Shown one piece after another: positions 8,558-17,557 of a stretch of 64,000 nucleotides of DNA. Under the pieces are notes generated by a model. That model ran no database searches. It saw only the letters and a program-made list of their open reading frames with translations, and was not told the origin of the DNA. The stretch is from Bosea vaviloviae (GTDB lineage: Bacteria; Pseudomonadota; Alphaproteobacteria; Rhizobiales; Beijerinckiaceae). Each line of letters opens with the position of its first letter. Position 1 is the first letter of the stretch. Where the stretch lies: assembly GCF_001741865.1 (NCBI RefSeq), contig NZ_CP017147.1:6005001-6069000 (forward strand). Reading direction: 5' to 3'. The position numbers and the translations under genes are program-made.

Positions 8558-9846
8558 CCGATATCGCGCTCACGCCTCCCGTTGCGCTGACCCAGACCGA
8601 GCGTGACCGCGCGATCCGGCGCACTGTCCTCGCCGGCTCGATCGGGGCAGTGTTCGAATGGTACGACCTCGTCATCTACGCGATGTTCGTGCCGGTCTTC
8701 GCCAAGCTGTTCTTCCCGACTGCCGACCCGACGGTGGGCATCCTGCTCGGGCTGGGCACCTTCGCCTCGGCCTGGCTGGTGCGCCCGCTCGGGGCCATGG
8801 TCATCGGCGCCTATGCCGACAAGGCGGGCCGCAAGCCCGCAATGGTGCTCTCGGCCCTGCTGATGATGGTCGGCACGGGCGTGACCGCGATCCTCCCGAC
8901 CTACGCCACCATTGGCCTGGCCGCTCCGGTTCTGCTGATCCTGGCGCGGATGGTGCAGGGCTTCTCGGCTGGCGGCGAGTTCGGCAGCGTAACCGCGCTG
9001 ATGGCCGAGCAGGACCCCAAGCGAGCCGGCTTCTATGCCTCGATCCAGTGGGCTTGTTCGGGCTTCTCGGTGCTTCTGGCCTCACTTTCGGCGTATGCGG
9101 TCAACACGCTTCTGACGCCCGAGCAGGTGCTGGCCTGGGGCTGGCGCATCCCGTTCATCTTCGGCGTGATGATCGGCCCGGTCGCCTGGTACATCCGCAA
9201 GCGCGCGCAGGAGAGCCCGCTCTTCACCACGACCGAGCACGCCAAGAATCCGCTGCGAGAGATCGCCGCTCATGACAAGCGCATCGTGCTGATCGGCGCG
9301 GGTGTGGTCGCGGCCGGAGCCGCCGGCAGCTTCATGAACCAGTACATGCCGACCTTCGCCATCACCACGCTGAAGCTCACGACGGAGCAGGCGCTGATCG
9401 GCACGATGGTCGCAGGCCTGATCAACACGGTCATGCCGGTGATGTTCGGACATCTCTCCGATAAGGTCGGCCGTATCCCGGTGATGCTGGTCTTCGCCGT
9501 CATCGGCCTGCTGATGACCTACCCGCTGTTCATCTGGCTGGTTCAGGAGCCGACGCTTGCCAAGCTCGTCACCATCCAGGCGCTGCTCGCCTTCGTGATG
9601 TATTCCGGCTATTTCGCGACCGCGCCGGCCCTGCTCTCGGACCTGTTCCAGGTCCGGCGGCGGACGACGGGCATTTCGTTGAGCTATGTGCTGGGCCAGC
9701 TTCTGTTCGGCGGCGTCACGCCGCTGGTCGCCGCCGCGCTCGTCGCCCAGACCGGCGACCGCACCAGCCCCGGCATTTATCTGACGGCGATCATCATGCT
9801 GAGCATCATCAGCCTGTGGTTCTGCCGCCGGCTCGGCGTACGCTAG
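8554..9846 (+). CDS. MFS transporter, metabolite:H+ symporter (MHS) family
   Basis: The protein of 430 residues has twelve predicted membrane segments. SIGAVFEWYDLVIYAMF near the N-terminus and GADKAGRKP-like loop AYADKAGRKPAM after segment 2 are signatures of the MHS family (ProP/KgtP/ShiA relatives), which import organic acids, amino-acid derivatives or betaines with protons. ATG 8554 overlaps the stop of an oxidoreductase remnant. The divergent IclR regulator suggests it once formed a catabolic locus. With the enzyme lost, the substrate cannot be deduced from context. Confidence 0.9.
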   Translation: MTDIALTPPVALTQTERDRAIRRTVLAGSIGAVFEWYDLVIYAMFVPVFAKLFFPTADPTVGILLGLGTFASAWLVRPLGAMVIGAYADKAGRKPAMVLSALLMMVGTGVTAILPTYATIGLAAPVLLILARMVQGFSAGGEFGSVTALMAEQDPKRAGFYASIQWACSGFSVLLASLSAYAVNTLLTPEQVLAWGWRIPFIFGVMIGPVAWYIRKRAQESPLFTTTEHAKNPLREIAAHDKRIVLIGAGVVAAGAAGSFMNQYMPTFAITTLKLTTEQALIGTMVAGLINTVMPVMFGHLSDKVGRIPVMLVFAVIGLLMTYPLFIWLVQEPTLAKLVTIQALLAFVMYSGYFATAPALLSDLFQVRRRTTGISLSYVLGQLLFGGVTPLVAAALVAQTGDRTSPGIYLTAIIMLSIISLWFCRRLGVR

Positions 9847-9854
9847 ATCTCGAG

Positions 9855-9886
9855 CTGTTGAACGATCCAATGGATCGGAAACGCTC
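9855..9886. repeat. dispersed palindrome, CGATCCAATGGATCG type (copy 1)
   Basis: CGATCCA and TGGATCG pair around one base at 9863-9877 and are flanked by GAGC and GCTC. Related copies are at 31111 and 32036. It sits directly after the transporter stop codon. Confidence 0.75.
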
Positions 9887-9899
9887 TGGACGAGAGCAC

Positions 9900-9936
9900 C
9901 GCCGTCTCGCTATCCTCACATCATAGCGAGACGGCG
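9900..9936. repeat. 14-bp perfect stem-loop ahead of the haem-motif protein
   Basis: CGCCGTCTCGCTAT (9900-9913) and ATAGCGAGACGGCG (9923-9936) form a 14-bp perfect stem with a 9-nt loop. It ends 20 bp before the ATG at 9957, immediately upstream of its ribosome site. There is no U-run, so it may be an operator or a 5'-UTR structure rather than a terminator. Confidence 0.8.
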
Positions 9937-9956
9937 CCTCAGTGCGGAGAGAGCGG

Positions 9957-11966
9957 ATGCGCTGGTCAGCTGGCTTCAGGATCGCCCTCGCCTCGCTCAT
10001 TCCGGCAATGGCGGCGATCGAACTATCGGCGCAGCAGCCTCCCAATCGCCGGCCCGTGCTGACCGACATCCAGGACGTCGCGAGCTTGCGGCAGATCGAG
10101 GCGGCGGGCTTTTCTCTCGGCGCGATCCTTGGACAGGCGCAGGCCTCCTCGACCGCCGATCTCACGCGCGCCAGCGCAGCCTTCCGTGTCATCGCGAGCC
10201 ATGTCCGCGACGACGTCTCGGGCCTGCGCGCCGAGATGGCCGTCAATGGACGCAAGCTGTTCGAAGTCACCGATGGCAATGTCGGCCGCATCATCGATCT
10301 CGGCTGGCTGAATTCGCCGATCGCGCAGTTCCGGCTGAGCGCCATCGTCAATCGGCTCGACCGGCGCGATTTCGCCAGCCTGGACGGCGAGACCGGCTGC
10401 GGCGAGGTTCGCCTGATCTATCGCCTCGCCTACGCGTTCCAGGATCCGAAGCTGAAGCGCCAGCTCGCCTCGCGCCTACCTTTCACGCTGAATGCCGTCT
10501 TTACAGCCGCGGCTTTACCCGGCGAGACCTGCAACGATACGGCCGCGCTCTGGCTGTCCCAGCAGACGAGCGCGGCGGCTGCCGTCAGCGCCAAGGCGAT
10601 CATCGAGGGGCCACTTGCACGGGCGCGATTGAGCCTGAAGCAGGTCGAGATCAACGCACAGATCGTGCGCTTTCCCTCCGGCATGGAAACGCAGTTCGGC
10701 GGGCAGGCCGCCTATCTGCTGCGGGTCTTCGCGGCCTCGAAACAGGACGGGGTGCCGACGCTTTCGCCCAAGCCGCTGGAGAATACGCCCGACATTGCCC
10801 GCCTGAAGGCCGATGCAGCTCTGCGCAAGGACCTTGTCGACTATGTCCGCGACCATGTTCCGGCGATCGACCAGGGCGTCTACCTGCTGCCGGCGCGCTT
10901 CCTGGCGACGAAGGCGATCTCGTACTCGACCTTCGGCAGTGCCCGCTTCGCCAACCACCCCTTCACGGAAATATTGCCGGCAGGCGCGCTGGCCGGCCTG
11001 GATCTGGGCGCGACGCGCCTGGTCCGCACGGCGCGCGGCGTCATCGAGCGCTTGGACAACGGCACCTGCATGGGCTGCCATCAGGCCAATGCGACGGCCG
11101 GCTTCCATATGTTCGGGCTCGACGACGCCAGCACATCGCCGTTGAACCGGATCAAGACCGGAATCTCCCCGCATTTTCACGCCGAGACCATCCGCCGCGC
11201 GACCTATATCGAGGCGATGGCGGCGGGCCGCGAACCCGACCGCTATCGCCCGCTCTCCTTCGCGCCGCCTGCCAGCTGGCAGCCCGGCAAGCCGTTCAGC
11301 TATCGCGCTGCAGGGCTGACGATGCCGTGCCTCACCGATGCAGCCCGCTCGAGCTTCGGCGAATACTGGACCTGCGGCAGCGGCTCGAGCTGCAAGGCGA
11401 TCATCGCCAACCCCTCCGTCGGCACCGAGCTCGGGCAATGCCTGAAGCTGGAGGAAGCCCGGAATTTTTCAGGCCAGCCCTGCCTCTCCGGCGCAATCAC
11501 GACGGTCATCGGCAAGCCCTATCTCGACACCTACAAGCTGACCGGGCAGTTCGGCGCCTTCGCCAAGAACTTCTCGCAAGAGAGCTTCAATTGCCGGCCG
11601 GCCAAGATCGGCGTGCCCGGCGGCATGGCCTATCGCCAATGCAACGCCGCCGACAAGAATTTCGCCGGCTTTGCGGGCGGCAAGACGCCCGACGAGATTT
11701 GCGGCCTCGCTGGTGGCAAGGCCTTCGACGATTGCGTCGCGACCAATAATTTCGACGCCTGCCTCGCCAAATCCGTCACGCGCGGCAATCGCGGCACCTG
11801 CAGCGCCACGAGCTTCTGCCGTGAGGATTACATGTGCCAGGCGATGCCCGACGACGTGCCCGGCGCGGCCGATCTGGTCAAGGATTACGGCTTCTGTTCG
11901 CCAACCTATTTCCTCTTCCAGATGCGCATCGACGGACACCCGGACCCGCAGGCGCGTCGACCCTAG
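9957..11966 (+). CDS. large cysteine-rich exported protein with one haem-c motif
   Basis: I do not recognise the family. The protein has about 669 residues and starts with a hydrophobic segment, FRIALASLIPAMAAIELSA, that reads as a signal peptide. Residues 371-375 are CMGCH, a c-type haem attachment site, within NGTCMGCHQANATAGFHMFG. The C-terminal third carries about fifteen further cysteines (for example SGSSCKAI, CREDYMCQAM), suggesting disulphide-rich periplasmic modules. ATG 9957 has GGAG seven bases upstream; a GTG at 9942 is an alternative. The gene is single, preceded by a strong hairpin, and its TAG stop forms part of a dispersed palindrome. A periplasmic redox or binding role is inference only. 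Confidence 0.7.
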   Translation: MRWSAGFRIALASLIPAMAAIELSAQQPPNRRPVLTDIQDVASLRQIEAAGFSLGAILGQAQASSTADLTRASAAFRVIASHVRDDVSGLRAEMAVNGRKLFEVTDGNVGRIIDLGWLNSPIAQFRLSAIVNRLDRRDFASLDGETGCGEVRLIYRLAYAFQDPKLKRQLASRLPFTLNAVFTAAALPGETCNDTAALWLSQQTSAAAAVSAKAIIEGPLARARLSLKQVEINAQIVRFPSGMETQFGGQAAYLLRVFAASKQDGVPTLSPKPLENTPDIARLKADAALRKDLVDYVRDHVPAIDQGVYLLPARFLATKAISYSTFGSARFANHPFTEILPAGALAGLDLGATRLVRTARGVIERLDNGTCMGCHQANATAGFHMFGLDDASTSPLNRIKTGISPHFHAETIRRATYIEAMAAGREPDRYRPLSFAPPASWQPGKPFSYRAAGLTMPCLTDAARSSFGEYWTCGSGSSCKAIIANPSVGTELGQCLKLEEARNFSGQPCLSGAITTVIGKPYLDTYKLTGQFGAFAKNFSQESFNCRPAKIGVPGGMAYRQCNAADKNFAGFAGGKTPDEICGLAGGKAFDDCVATNNFDACLAKSVTRGNRGTCSATSFCREDYMCQAMPDDVPGAADLVKDYGFCSPTYFLFQMRIDGHPDPQARRP

Positions 11967-12020
11967 AGCATTTCTCCAGCGGAAAAGTGGGCACCGGTTT
12001 TTCGCAAGAGCAATGCTCTA
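11964..12020. repeat. dispersed palindrome, CCGGTT/TTTTCGC type (copy 1)
   Basis: TAGAGCATT (11964-11972) and AATGCTCTA (12012-12020) are the outer arms; GTGGGCACCGGTTTTTCGC lies inside. It fills the space between two convergent genes. Related copies are at 17314, 42846 and 44733. Confidence 0.8.
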
Positions 12021-12034
12021 AACTCTAGACGCCC

Positions 12035-12802
12035 TCACACCACCGCGGTCAGCCCGCCATCGACCATCAAAAGATGGCCGTTGACATAGTCCGATGCCGC
12101 CGAGGACAGGAAGATCGCGGCGCCCACCAGCTCCTTCGTCTCCCCCCAGCGACCGGCCGGCGTGCGGCTGCTGACCCAGGCCGAGAACGCCTCGTCGGCG
12201 ATCAGCGCCTTGTTGATCTCGGTGGTGAAATAGCCCGGCCCGATCGCGTTGGCCTGGATGTTGTGCTTGCCGAGCTCGGCGGCCAGGCCCCGCGTCATCA
12301 TCTTCACCGCGCCCTTGGAGGCGGTGTAGGGGACGATCGTGGCGCGGCCGAGCTCGCTCATCACCGAGCCGATGCTGATGACCTTGCCGCGCTTGCGCGG
12401 CACCATGCGCTTGGTCACGGCTTGCGTGACATAGAATACCGAATGCAGGTTCGTCGCCATGACCTCGTGCCAGCCCTCGACCGGGAACTCGGTGAAGGGC
12501 GCGCGCTTCTGCATGCCGGCATTGTTGATCAGGATGTCGATCGGCCCGATCTCGGCCTCGATCGTCGCGACGCCGGCCTCGACAGCCGCCTGATCCGTGA
12601 CGTCGAAGGGGGCGACCGAGACCTTGCGGCCGGCAGCCGAGATCGTCTTCGCCGCCGCTTCCAGCTTGGCCTTGTCGCGGCCATTGAGCACGACATGTGC
12701 GCCGGCCTCCGACAAACCCTCGGCAAGCGCCAGTCCGATGCCCTGGCCGGAGCCGGTGATCAGGGCGATCTTGCCCGCGAGGCTGAACAGAGAAAGCGAC
12801 AT
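12035..12802 (-). CDS. SDR dehydrogenase, probably gluconate 5-dehydrogenase
   Basis: This classical short-chain dehydrogenase of 255 residues has the cofactor motif TGSGQGIG (about 16-23), NNAG at 93-96 and the catalytic Ser146, Tyr159 and Lys163. FSLAGKIALITGSGQGIG and the C-terminal VDGGLTAVV match the IdnO/Gno group, which interconverts 5-keto-gluconate and gluconate. The divergent neighbour is an idonate-dehydrogenase-like enzyme, which supports an idonate/gluconate role. A different sugar acid or polyol remains possible. Confidence 0.8.
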   Translation of the reverse strand: MSLSLFSLAGKIALITGSGQGIGLALAEGLSEAGAHVVLNGRDKAKLEAAAKTISAAGRKVSVAPFDVTDQAAVEAGVATIEAEIGPIDILINNAGMQKRAPFTEFPVEGWHEVMATNLHSVFYVTQAVTKRMVPRKRGKVISIGSVMSELGRATIVPYTASKGAVKMMTRGLAAELGKHNIQANAIGPGYFTTEINKALIADEAFSAWVSSRTPAGRWGETKELVGAAIFLSSAASDYVNGHLLMVDGGLTAVV

Positions 12803-12829
12803 CGGTGGATCTCCGGTTACGGCGCGTCT

Positions 12830-12862
12830 GACCCGCGCAGTTTGCGTTTGCCTGCGCGGGTC
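12830..12862. promoter_or_regulatory. inverted repeat in the divergent promoter region
   Basis: GACCCGCGCAG (12830-12840) and CTGCGCGGGTC (12852-12862) form an 11-bp perfect inverted repeat with an 11-nt spacer. It lies 28 bp upstream of the SDR start in the 141-bp region shared with the divergent dehydrogenase gene. An operator or a 5'-leader hairpin would both fit. Confidence 0.5.
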
Positions 12863-12943
12863 CGATTTCGGTAAGCATCTTTCAATCGATTAGACAATCG
12901 CAAGCTGGGCCAAGATAGCCAACTCTTGCACCGGGAGAACGCC

Positions 12944-13984
12944 ATGCGCGCCGTCGTCATCCATGCCGAAAAGGATCTGCGCGTCGAGGAGACGACCGCC
13001 CCTGAGCTCGGGCCGCTCGATGTCCGCGTGCGCATCGAGGCCGGCGGCATCTGCGGCTCCGACCTGCATTATTACCTGCATGGCGGCTTCGGCACGATCC
13101 GCATCAAGGAGCCGATGATCCTCGGCCATGAGATCGCCGGCACGGTCCAGGCCGTGGGCGGCGAGGTTTCGCGCGTCAAGCCCGGCGACCGCGTCGCGGT
13201 CAATCCCAGCCGCGCCTGCGGGCGCTGCCGCTATTGCCAGATGGGCCAGCAGCAACACTGCACCGACATGCTGTTCTACGGCTCGGCGATGCGCTTTCCC
13301 CATGTCCAGGGCGGTTTCCGCGATATTCTCGTCGTCGAGGAGCGCCAGGCGGTAAAGGTCGCAGCCGGCGTCAGCGCGGCAATGGCCGCCTTCGCCGAGC
13401 CGCTTTCGGTCTGCCTGCATGCCGCCAAGCGCGCCGGCCCGCTGCTCGGCAAGCGCGTGCTGGTGACGGGCTCAGGCCCGATCGGCGTCCTGGCGGTGGT
13501 GGCGGCCAAGGCAGCTGGAGCCTCCGAGATCGTCGCGACCGATGTGGTCGATGGCCCCTTGCCGACAGCGCTGAAGATGGGTGCGACCGCCGCGATCAAC
13601 GTCATGGCCGAGCCGGAACGGTTGAAGGCGGAATACGGTGCTGAGAAGGGCTCCTTCGACGTGATGTTCGAGGCCTCAGGCAATCAGCACGCGCTGACGG
13701 GCGCCTTCGATGTGGTGCGCTCGGGCGGTACCATCGTGCAGATCGGCGTCGGCGGCAATTTCACCCTGCCGATGAATGTGCTCGTCGCCAAGGAGTTCGA
13801 CCTGCGCGGCTCCTTCCGCTTCCATGAGGAGTTCGACTGGGCAGTGGCGATGATCGGCTCAGGCAGCATCGACCTCTCGCCGCTGCTGACGGCATCGATC
13901 CCGGTCGAGCGCGCGATCGAGGCTTTCGATCTCGCCGCCGACAAGTCGAAGGCGATGAAGGTGCAGCTGGCTTTCGCGTCGTAG
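12944..13984 (+). CDS. zinc-dependent polyol dehydrogenase, probably L-idonate 5-dehydrogenase
   Basis: A medium-chain dehydrogenase of 346 residues. Cys37 (GICGSDLHYY), His61-Glu62 (GHEIAG) bind catalytic zinc, and Cys92, 95, 98 and 106 form the structural zinc site. The Rossmann motif GSGPIGVL lies near residue 180. HYYLHGGFGTIRIKEPM is characteristic of the IdnD group, which oxidises L-idonate to 5-ketogluconate. ATG 12944 has GGGAGA ahead; the frame extends to 12926 without a better start. It pairs functionally with the divergent SDR. Confidence 0.85.
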   Translation: MRAVVIHAEKDLRVEETTAPELGPLDVRVRIEAGGICGSDLHYYLHGGFGTIRIKEPMILGHEIAGTVQAVGGEVSRVKPGDRVAVNPSRACGRCRYCQMGQQQHCTDMLFYGSAMRFPHVQGGFRDILVVEERQAVKVAAGVSAAMAAFAEPLSVCLHAAKRAGPLLGKRVLVTGSGPIGVLAVVAAKAAGASEIVATDVVDGPLPTALKMGATAAINVMAEPERLKAEYGAEKGSFDVMFEASGNQHALTGAFDVVRSGGTIVQIGVGGNFTLPMNVLVAKEFDLRGSFRFHEEFDWAVAMIGSGSIDLSPLLTASIPVERAIEAFDLAADKSKAMKVQLAFAS

Positions 13985-13989
13985 TGGAC

Positions 13990-14075
13990 GGCGTCATGCT
14001 CGGGCTTGACCCAGGCATCTCATGACAATGAGGAGTGATGGCACGAGATGGTCGGCTCAAGGCCGCCCATGACGG
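13990..14075. repeat. dispersed repeat, CGTCATGCTCGGGCTTGACCC type (copy 1)
   Basis: GCGTCATGCTCGGGCTTGACC followed by CAGGCATCTCATGACAATG marks a copy of an element also present at 40339. It occupies the spacer between two convergent genes and has partial inverted arms. Confidence 0.6.
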
Positions 14076-14081
14076 CCCGAT

Positions 14082-15755
14082 TCAGAACAACCCCTCGATC
14101 TGTCCGTTCGCATCGATATGGATGCGCTCGGCCGCAGGCTCACGCGGCAGGCCGGGCATCGTCATGATGTCTCCGCAGATCGCGACGACGAAGCCTGCTC
14201 CGGCCGAGAGCCTGAGCTCGCGCACCGGCACCATATGGCCTGACGGCGCGCCGCGCAGCGTCGGGTCGGCGGAGAAGGAATACTGCGTCTTCGCCACGCA
14301 GACCGGCAGTGCCCCATGTCCGGCACCCTCGAGCTCGGCAAAGCGCGCGCGCACCTTGGCATCGGCGACGAGCCCGGCGGCGCCATAAATCTCGCGCGCG
14401 ACGGTCTCGAGCTTGTCCCAGAGCGGCATGACGTCGGGATAGAGCGGCGCGAAATCGGCCTCGCCGCCTTCCGCCAGCGCCACGACCTTGTTCGCCAGCT
14501 CCTCGGCGCCGGCTCCACCCTCTGCCCAATGGCGGCAGATCACCGCCTCAACGCCGAGATGGTTGCGGCAGAAGCTGCGGATCAAATCATGCTCGGCCGC
14601 CGTATCGCTGGTGAAATGATTGATCGCCACGATCGGCGGCACGCCGAATTTGCGGATGTTCTCGACATGCCGTGCCAGATTGGCGAGCCCCGCCTCCAGC
14701 GCCGCGAGATCCTCCCTGACCAGGCTATCCTTGGCCAGCCCGCCATGCATCTTCAGGGCGCGCACGGTGGCAACGACGACGGCAGCCGCAGGCTTGAGGC
14801 CGGCCTTGCGGCATTTGATGTCGAAGAACTTCTCGGCCCCGAGATCAGCGCCGAAGCCGGCTTCCGTCACGACATAATCGGCGAGCTTGAGCGCGGCCCG
14901 CGTTGCGATCACCGAATTGCAGCCATGGGCGATATTGGCAAAGGGGCCGCCATGGACGAAGGCCGGCGTGCCCTCCAGCGTCTGCACCAGATTGGGCATC
15001 ACGGCGTCCTTGAGCAGCACGCTCATCGCGCCTGTCGCCTTGAGCTCTGCTGCCGTGACCGGGCGCTTGTCGCGCGTGCGGCCAATGACGATCCGGCCAA
15101 GCCGCTCCTCCAGATCTGGCAGATCCTTCGCCAGGCAGAAGATCGCCATCACCTCGGAGGCGACGGTGATGTCGAAGCCGTCCTCGCGCGGAAAGCCGTT
15201 GCTGGCCCCGCCGAGCGAGGAGACTGTCGAGCGCAAGGCCCGGTCGTTCATATCCATCACCCGCCGCCAGGCGATGTAGCGGGTGTCGAGCGCGAGCGCG
15301 TTGCCCCAATAGACATGGTTGTCGATCATCGCCGCGAGCAGGTTATGCGCGCTGGTGATGGCGTGGAAATCGCCGGTGAAGTGCAGGTTGATCTGCTCCA
15401 TCGGCACGACCTGGGCATAGCCGCCGCCAGCCGCGCCGCCTTTCACGCCGAAGCAGGGCCCCAGCGAAGGTTCACGCAGCGCGATCATGGTGTTCCGGCC
15501 GATGCGCGAAAGCCCGTCGCCCAGCCCCACGGTCGTCGTCGTCTTGCCCTCGCCCGCCGGCGTCGGGCTGATCGCCGTGACCAGGATCAGCTTGCCATCG
15601 GGCTTGCTCGCGAAATCGGGAATAGCCGATGTATCGACCTTGGCGATGAACTTGCCGTAAGGGTTGAGGGCCTCCTGGGGAATGCCGGCTCTGTCGGCGA
15701 TGGCTGCGATCGGCTTCAGCGTCGCCGCGCGCGCAATTTCGATATCGGTCGGCAT
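14082..15755 (-). CDS. fhs: formate--tetrahydrofolate ligase
   Basis: The enzyme couples ATP hydrolysis to joining formate and tetrahydrofolate, giving 10-formyl-THF. At 557 residues it has the usual length. The P-loop-like [19 protein letters not shown] begins near residue 65, followed by [20 protein letters not shown] and [16 protein letters not shown], all hallmarks of the family. It can assimilate formate released by the formaldehyde pathway at 4-6 kb. It appears monocistronic. Confidence 0.96.
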   Translation of the reverse strand: MPTDIEIARAATLKPIAAIADRAGIPQEALNPYGKFIAKVDTSAIPDFASKPDGKLILVTAISPTPAGEGKTTTTVGLGDGLSRIGRNTMIALREPSLGPCFGVKGGAAGGGYAQVVPMEQINLHFTGDFHAITSAHNLLAAMIDNHVYWGNALALDTRYIAWRRVMDMNDRALRSTVSSLGGASNGFPREDGFDITVASEVMAIFCLAKDLPDLEERLGRIVIGRTRDKRPVTAAELKATGAMSVLLKDAVMPNLVQTLEGTPAFVHGGPFANIAHGCNSVIATRAALKLADYVVTEAGFGADLGAEKFFDIKCRKAGLKPAAAVVVATVRALKMHGGLAKDSLVREDLAALEAGLANLARHVENIRKFGVPPIVAINHFTSDTAAEHDLIRSFCRNHLGVEAVICRHWAEGGAGAEELANKVVALAEGGEADFAPLYPDVMPLWDKLETVAREIYGAAGLVADAKVRARFAELEGAGHGALPVCVAKTQYSFSADPTLRGAPSGHMVPVRELRLSAGAGFVVAICGDIMTMPGLPREPAAERIHIDANGQIEGLF

Positions 15756-15966
15756 TCCATCCTCATGGGAGCGCGCCGGAGCCTGAAGCGGCGGGCGCGG
15801 AATCGGCGCTGCGACACTGCCGCGAAACCGGCCGTGCTGCCACTGCTTTCCTGCAAATCAGGCGCGCTGTCGAGCGGAGCAGAGTTGAGAAAAACGCAGA
15901 CAAGCAGGCGCCGGCTTTCAGCCCTCTTGATAGACTAGACGCCGAACTCCAACTGGAGCCGACATC

Positions 15967-16554
15967 ATGATCAGCAGACGCGACCTCGTTGCAGCCAGCC
16001 TCTCCGCGGCCGGGTTCGCCGCTTTGGCATTACCGCGCCTTGCCGTGGCGCAAGAGGCCGAACTGCCGCTGACGCCCGCCTGCGGTGCCCCAGCCGCGAC
16101 GACGAAGCGGCAGACGGAGGGCCCTTATTTCGTCCCGTCATCGCCCTTGAAGCGCGATTTGCGCGGAGACGGCTCCGGCGACATCCTGGCCTTGTCCGGC
16201 TTCGTCCTGACCCGGCAATGCCGCCCTGTCACTGGCGCCCTGGTTGATCTCTGGCACGCCAATGACAGTGGCGATTACGACAATTCCGGCTTCCGCTTTC
16301 GCGGCCACCAATTGACCGACGAGCAGGGCCGCTACCAGTTCATCACCCGCATCCCCGGGCTCTATCCGGGCCGGACGCGGCATTTCCACGTCAAGCTGCG
16401 GGCCGGCAACGGCCCCGTGCTGACGACGCAACTCTATTTTCCCGACGAGCCGGGCAATGCCAGGGACGGCATCTACGACAAATCGCTCCTGATACAGATC
16501 CGCGCGGCCGAGGGCGGAAAGCTCGGCCGCTTCGATTTCGTGATCTCAGCCTGA
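15967..16554 (+). CDS. exported intradiol ring-cleavage dioxygenase-like protein
   Basis: A 195-residue protein. The N-terminus MISRRDLVAASLSAAGFAAL looks like a twin-arginine signal, which would fit export after iron insertion. The core carries TEGPYFVPSSPLKRDL, VDLWHANDSGDYDN and YPGRTRHFHVKL, the positions where intradiol dioxygenases place their Tyr and His ligands for non-haem Fe(III). It is shorter than cytosolic protocatechuate or catechol dioxygenases, and no aromatic pathway genes surround it. The substrate is unknown; a role in aromatic turnover outside the cytoplasm is inferred. Confidence 0.75.
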   Translation: MISRRDLVAASLSAAGFAALALPRLAVAQEAELPLTPACGAPAATTKRQTEGPYFVPSSPLKRDLRGDGSGDILALSGFVLTRQCRPVTGALVDLWHANDSGDYDNSGFRFRGHQLTDEQGRYQFITRIPGLYPGRTRHFHVKLRAGNGPVLTTQLYFPDEPGNARDGIYDKSLLIQIRAAEGGKLGRFDFVISA

Positions 16555-16584
16555 CGCGGAAGACCCGCCGGGCCGCGAATTTGC

Positions 16585-17271
16585 TCAGGCCACCAGATGC
16601 GCGTTCTGCGGAAACAGGAATTTCCGCGCCTCGTCGTCGAAATCCGCCTTGAAGGCGAATGCATCCTTCAGCGCGACGGCTCGCTGCGCGGCGGGGCGCG
16701 CGGATATCTCGTCGAGATGGCGCTTCACATTGGGAAATTTCGTGGCCCATTCGTCGCCGACCGCGAAGGACAGCCGCGTCGCCCAGCCCCAGACCGACAT
16801 GTCGATCAGGGTGTAGGCCTCGCCGAGCATGTAGCGCTGCTTGCCGAGCTGCGCGTCGATGATGCCCCAATGCCGCTCGGCCTCGCGGGCATAGCGGTTG
16901 ATCGCGTAGGGGATCTTCTCCGGCGCGAAGCGGCTGAAATGCACCGCCTGGCCGCAATAGGGGCCGATGCCCGTCGCCACGAACATCAGCCAGGACAACA
17001 TCTCGCCGCGCGCCTTCGGCGTATTCTCCGGCAGGAACTGGCCGGTCTTCTCGGCGAGATAGAGCAGGATCGCATTGCTGTCGAAAATCGTGGCATCGCC
17101 ATCGGTCAATGCCGGCGTCTTGGCGTTGGGGTTGATCGTCAGGAATTCCGGCTTGAACTGCTCGCCCTTGCGGGTGTCGACCGGCACGAGTTCATAGGGC
17201 AGACCGGCCTCTTCCAGGAACAGGGCTATCTTCGCGGGGTTCGGTGAGGGGTGATAATAGAACTTGATCAC
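16585..17271 (-). CDS. glutathione S-transferase family protein
   Basis: A 228-residue cytosolic GST. The thioredoxin-like domain reads YYHPSPNPAKIALFLEEAG, with cis-Pro at NAKTPALTDGD and the glutathione-contacting DSNAILLYLAEKTG; a helical C-terminal domain follows from about residue 88. The SPNPAKI start is typical of the Ure2p/nu-like bacterial branch. The role may be conjugation, peroxide reduction or disulphide-bond reduction. It is convergent with the dioxygenase gene. Confidence 0.85.
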   Translation of the reverse strand: MIKFYYHPSPNPAKIALFLEEAGLPYELVPVDTRKGEQFKPEFLTINPNAKTPALTDGDATIFDSNAILLYLAEKTGQFLPENTPKARGEMLSWLMFVATGIGPYCGQAVHFSRFAPEKIPYAINRYAREAERHWGIIDAQLGKQRYMLGEAYTLIDMSVWGWATRLSFAVGDEWATKFPNVKRHLDEISARPAAQRAVALKDAFAFKADFDDEARKFLFPQNAHLVA

Positions 17272-17313
17272 GCGTCATCTCCTGGAGTCGGATGATTTCA
17301 TCTAAAAGTGAGG

Positions 17314-17358
17314 GCAGGATCAATGCGAAAAACCGGTTCCCACTTTTTCGCATCCTGC
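17314..17358. repeat. dispersed palindrome, CCGGTT/TTTTCGC type (copy 2)
   Basis: GCAGGAT (17314-17320) and ATCCTGC (17352-17358) enclose TGCGAAAAA and TTTTTCGCA arms around CCGGTTCCCAC. It is close in sequence to the copy at 44733. Confidence 0.85.
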
Positions 17359-17557
17359 TCTTGGCTCGGCGCCCTCTGCGCCCGTTCTTGAACGGGAGTC
17401 GGGGACGGCGCGCAGCGTAAGCGGCCGGCGGCCCCTTTGCCCATCAGGAATGCGTGCACCCGCTTGAGCGTCAAGCGCAGGCGCGACCGCCTCGCTCGCG
17501 ACATCAGGCCATGCTATCGGCCTCCCCTGCTCCGAAACCGCGCCTAAAGGACAGCCC

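Noticed and set aside
14316..15938. A 540-residue plus-strand frame opposite formate-THF ligase
   Set aside because: It is a shadow of fhs, whose family motifs are complete on the minus strand.
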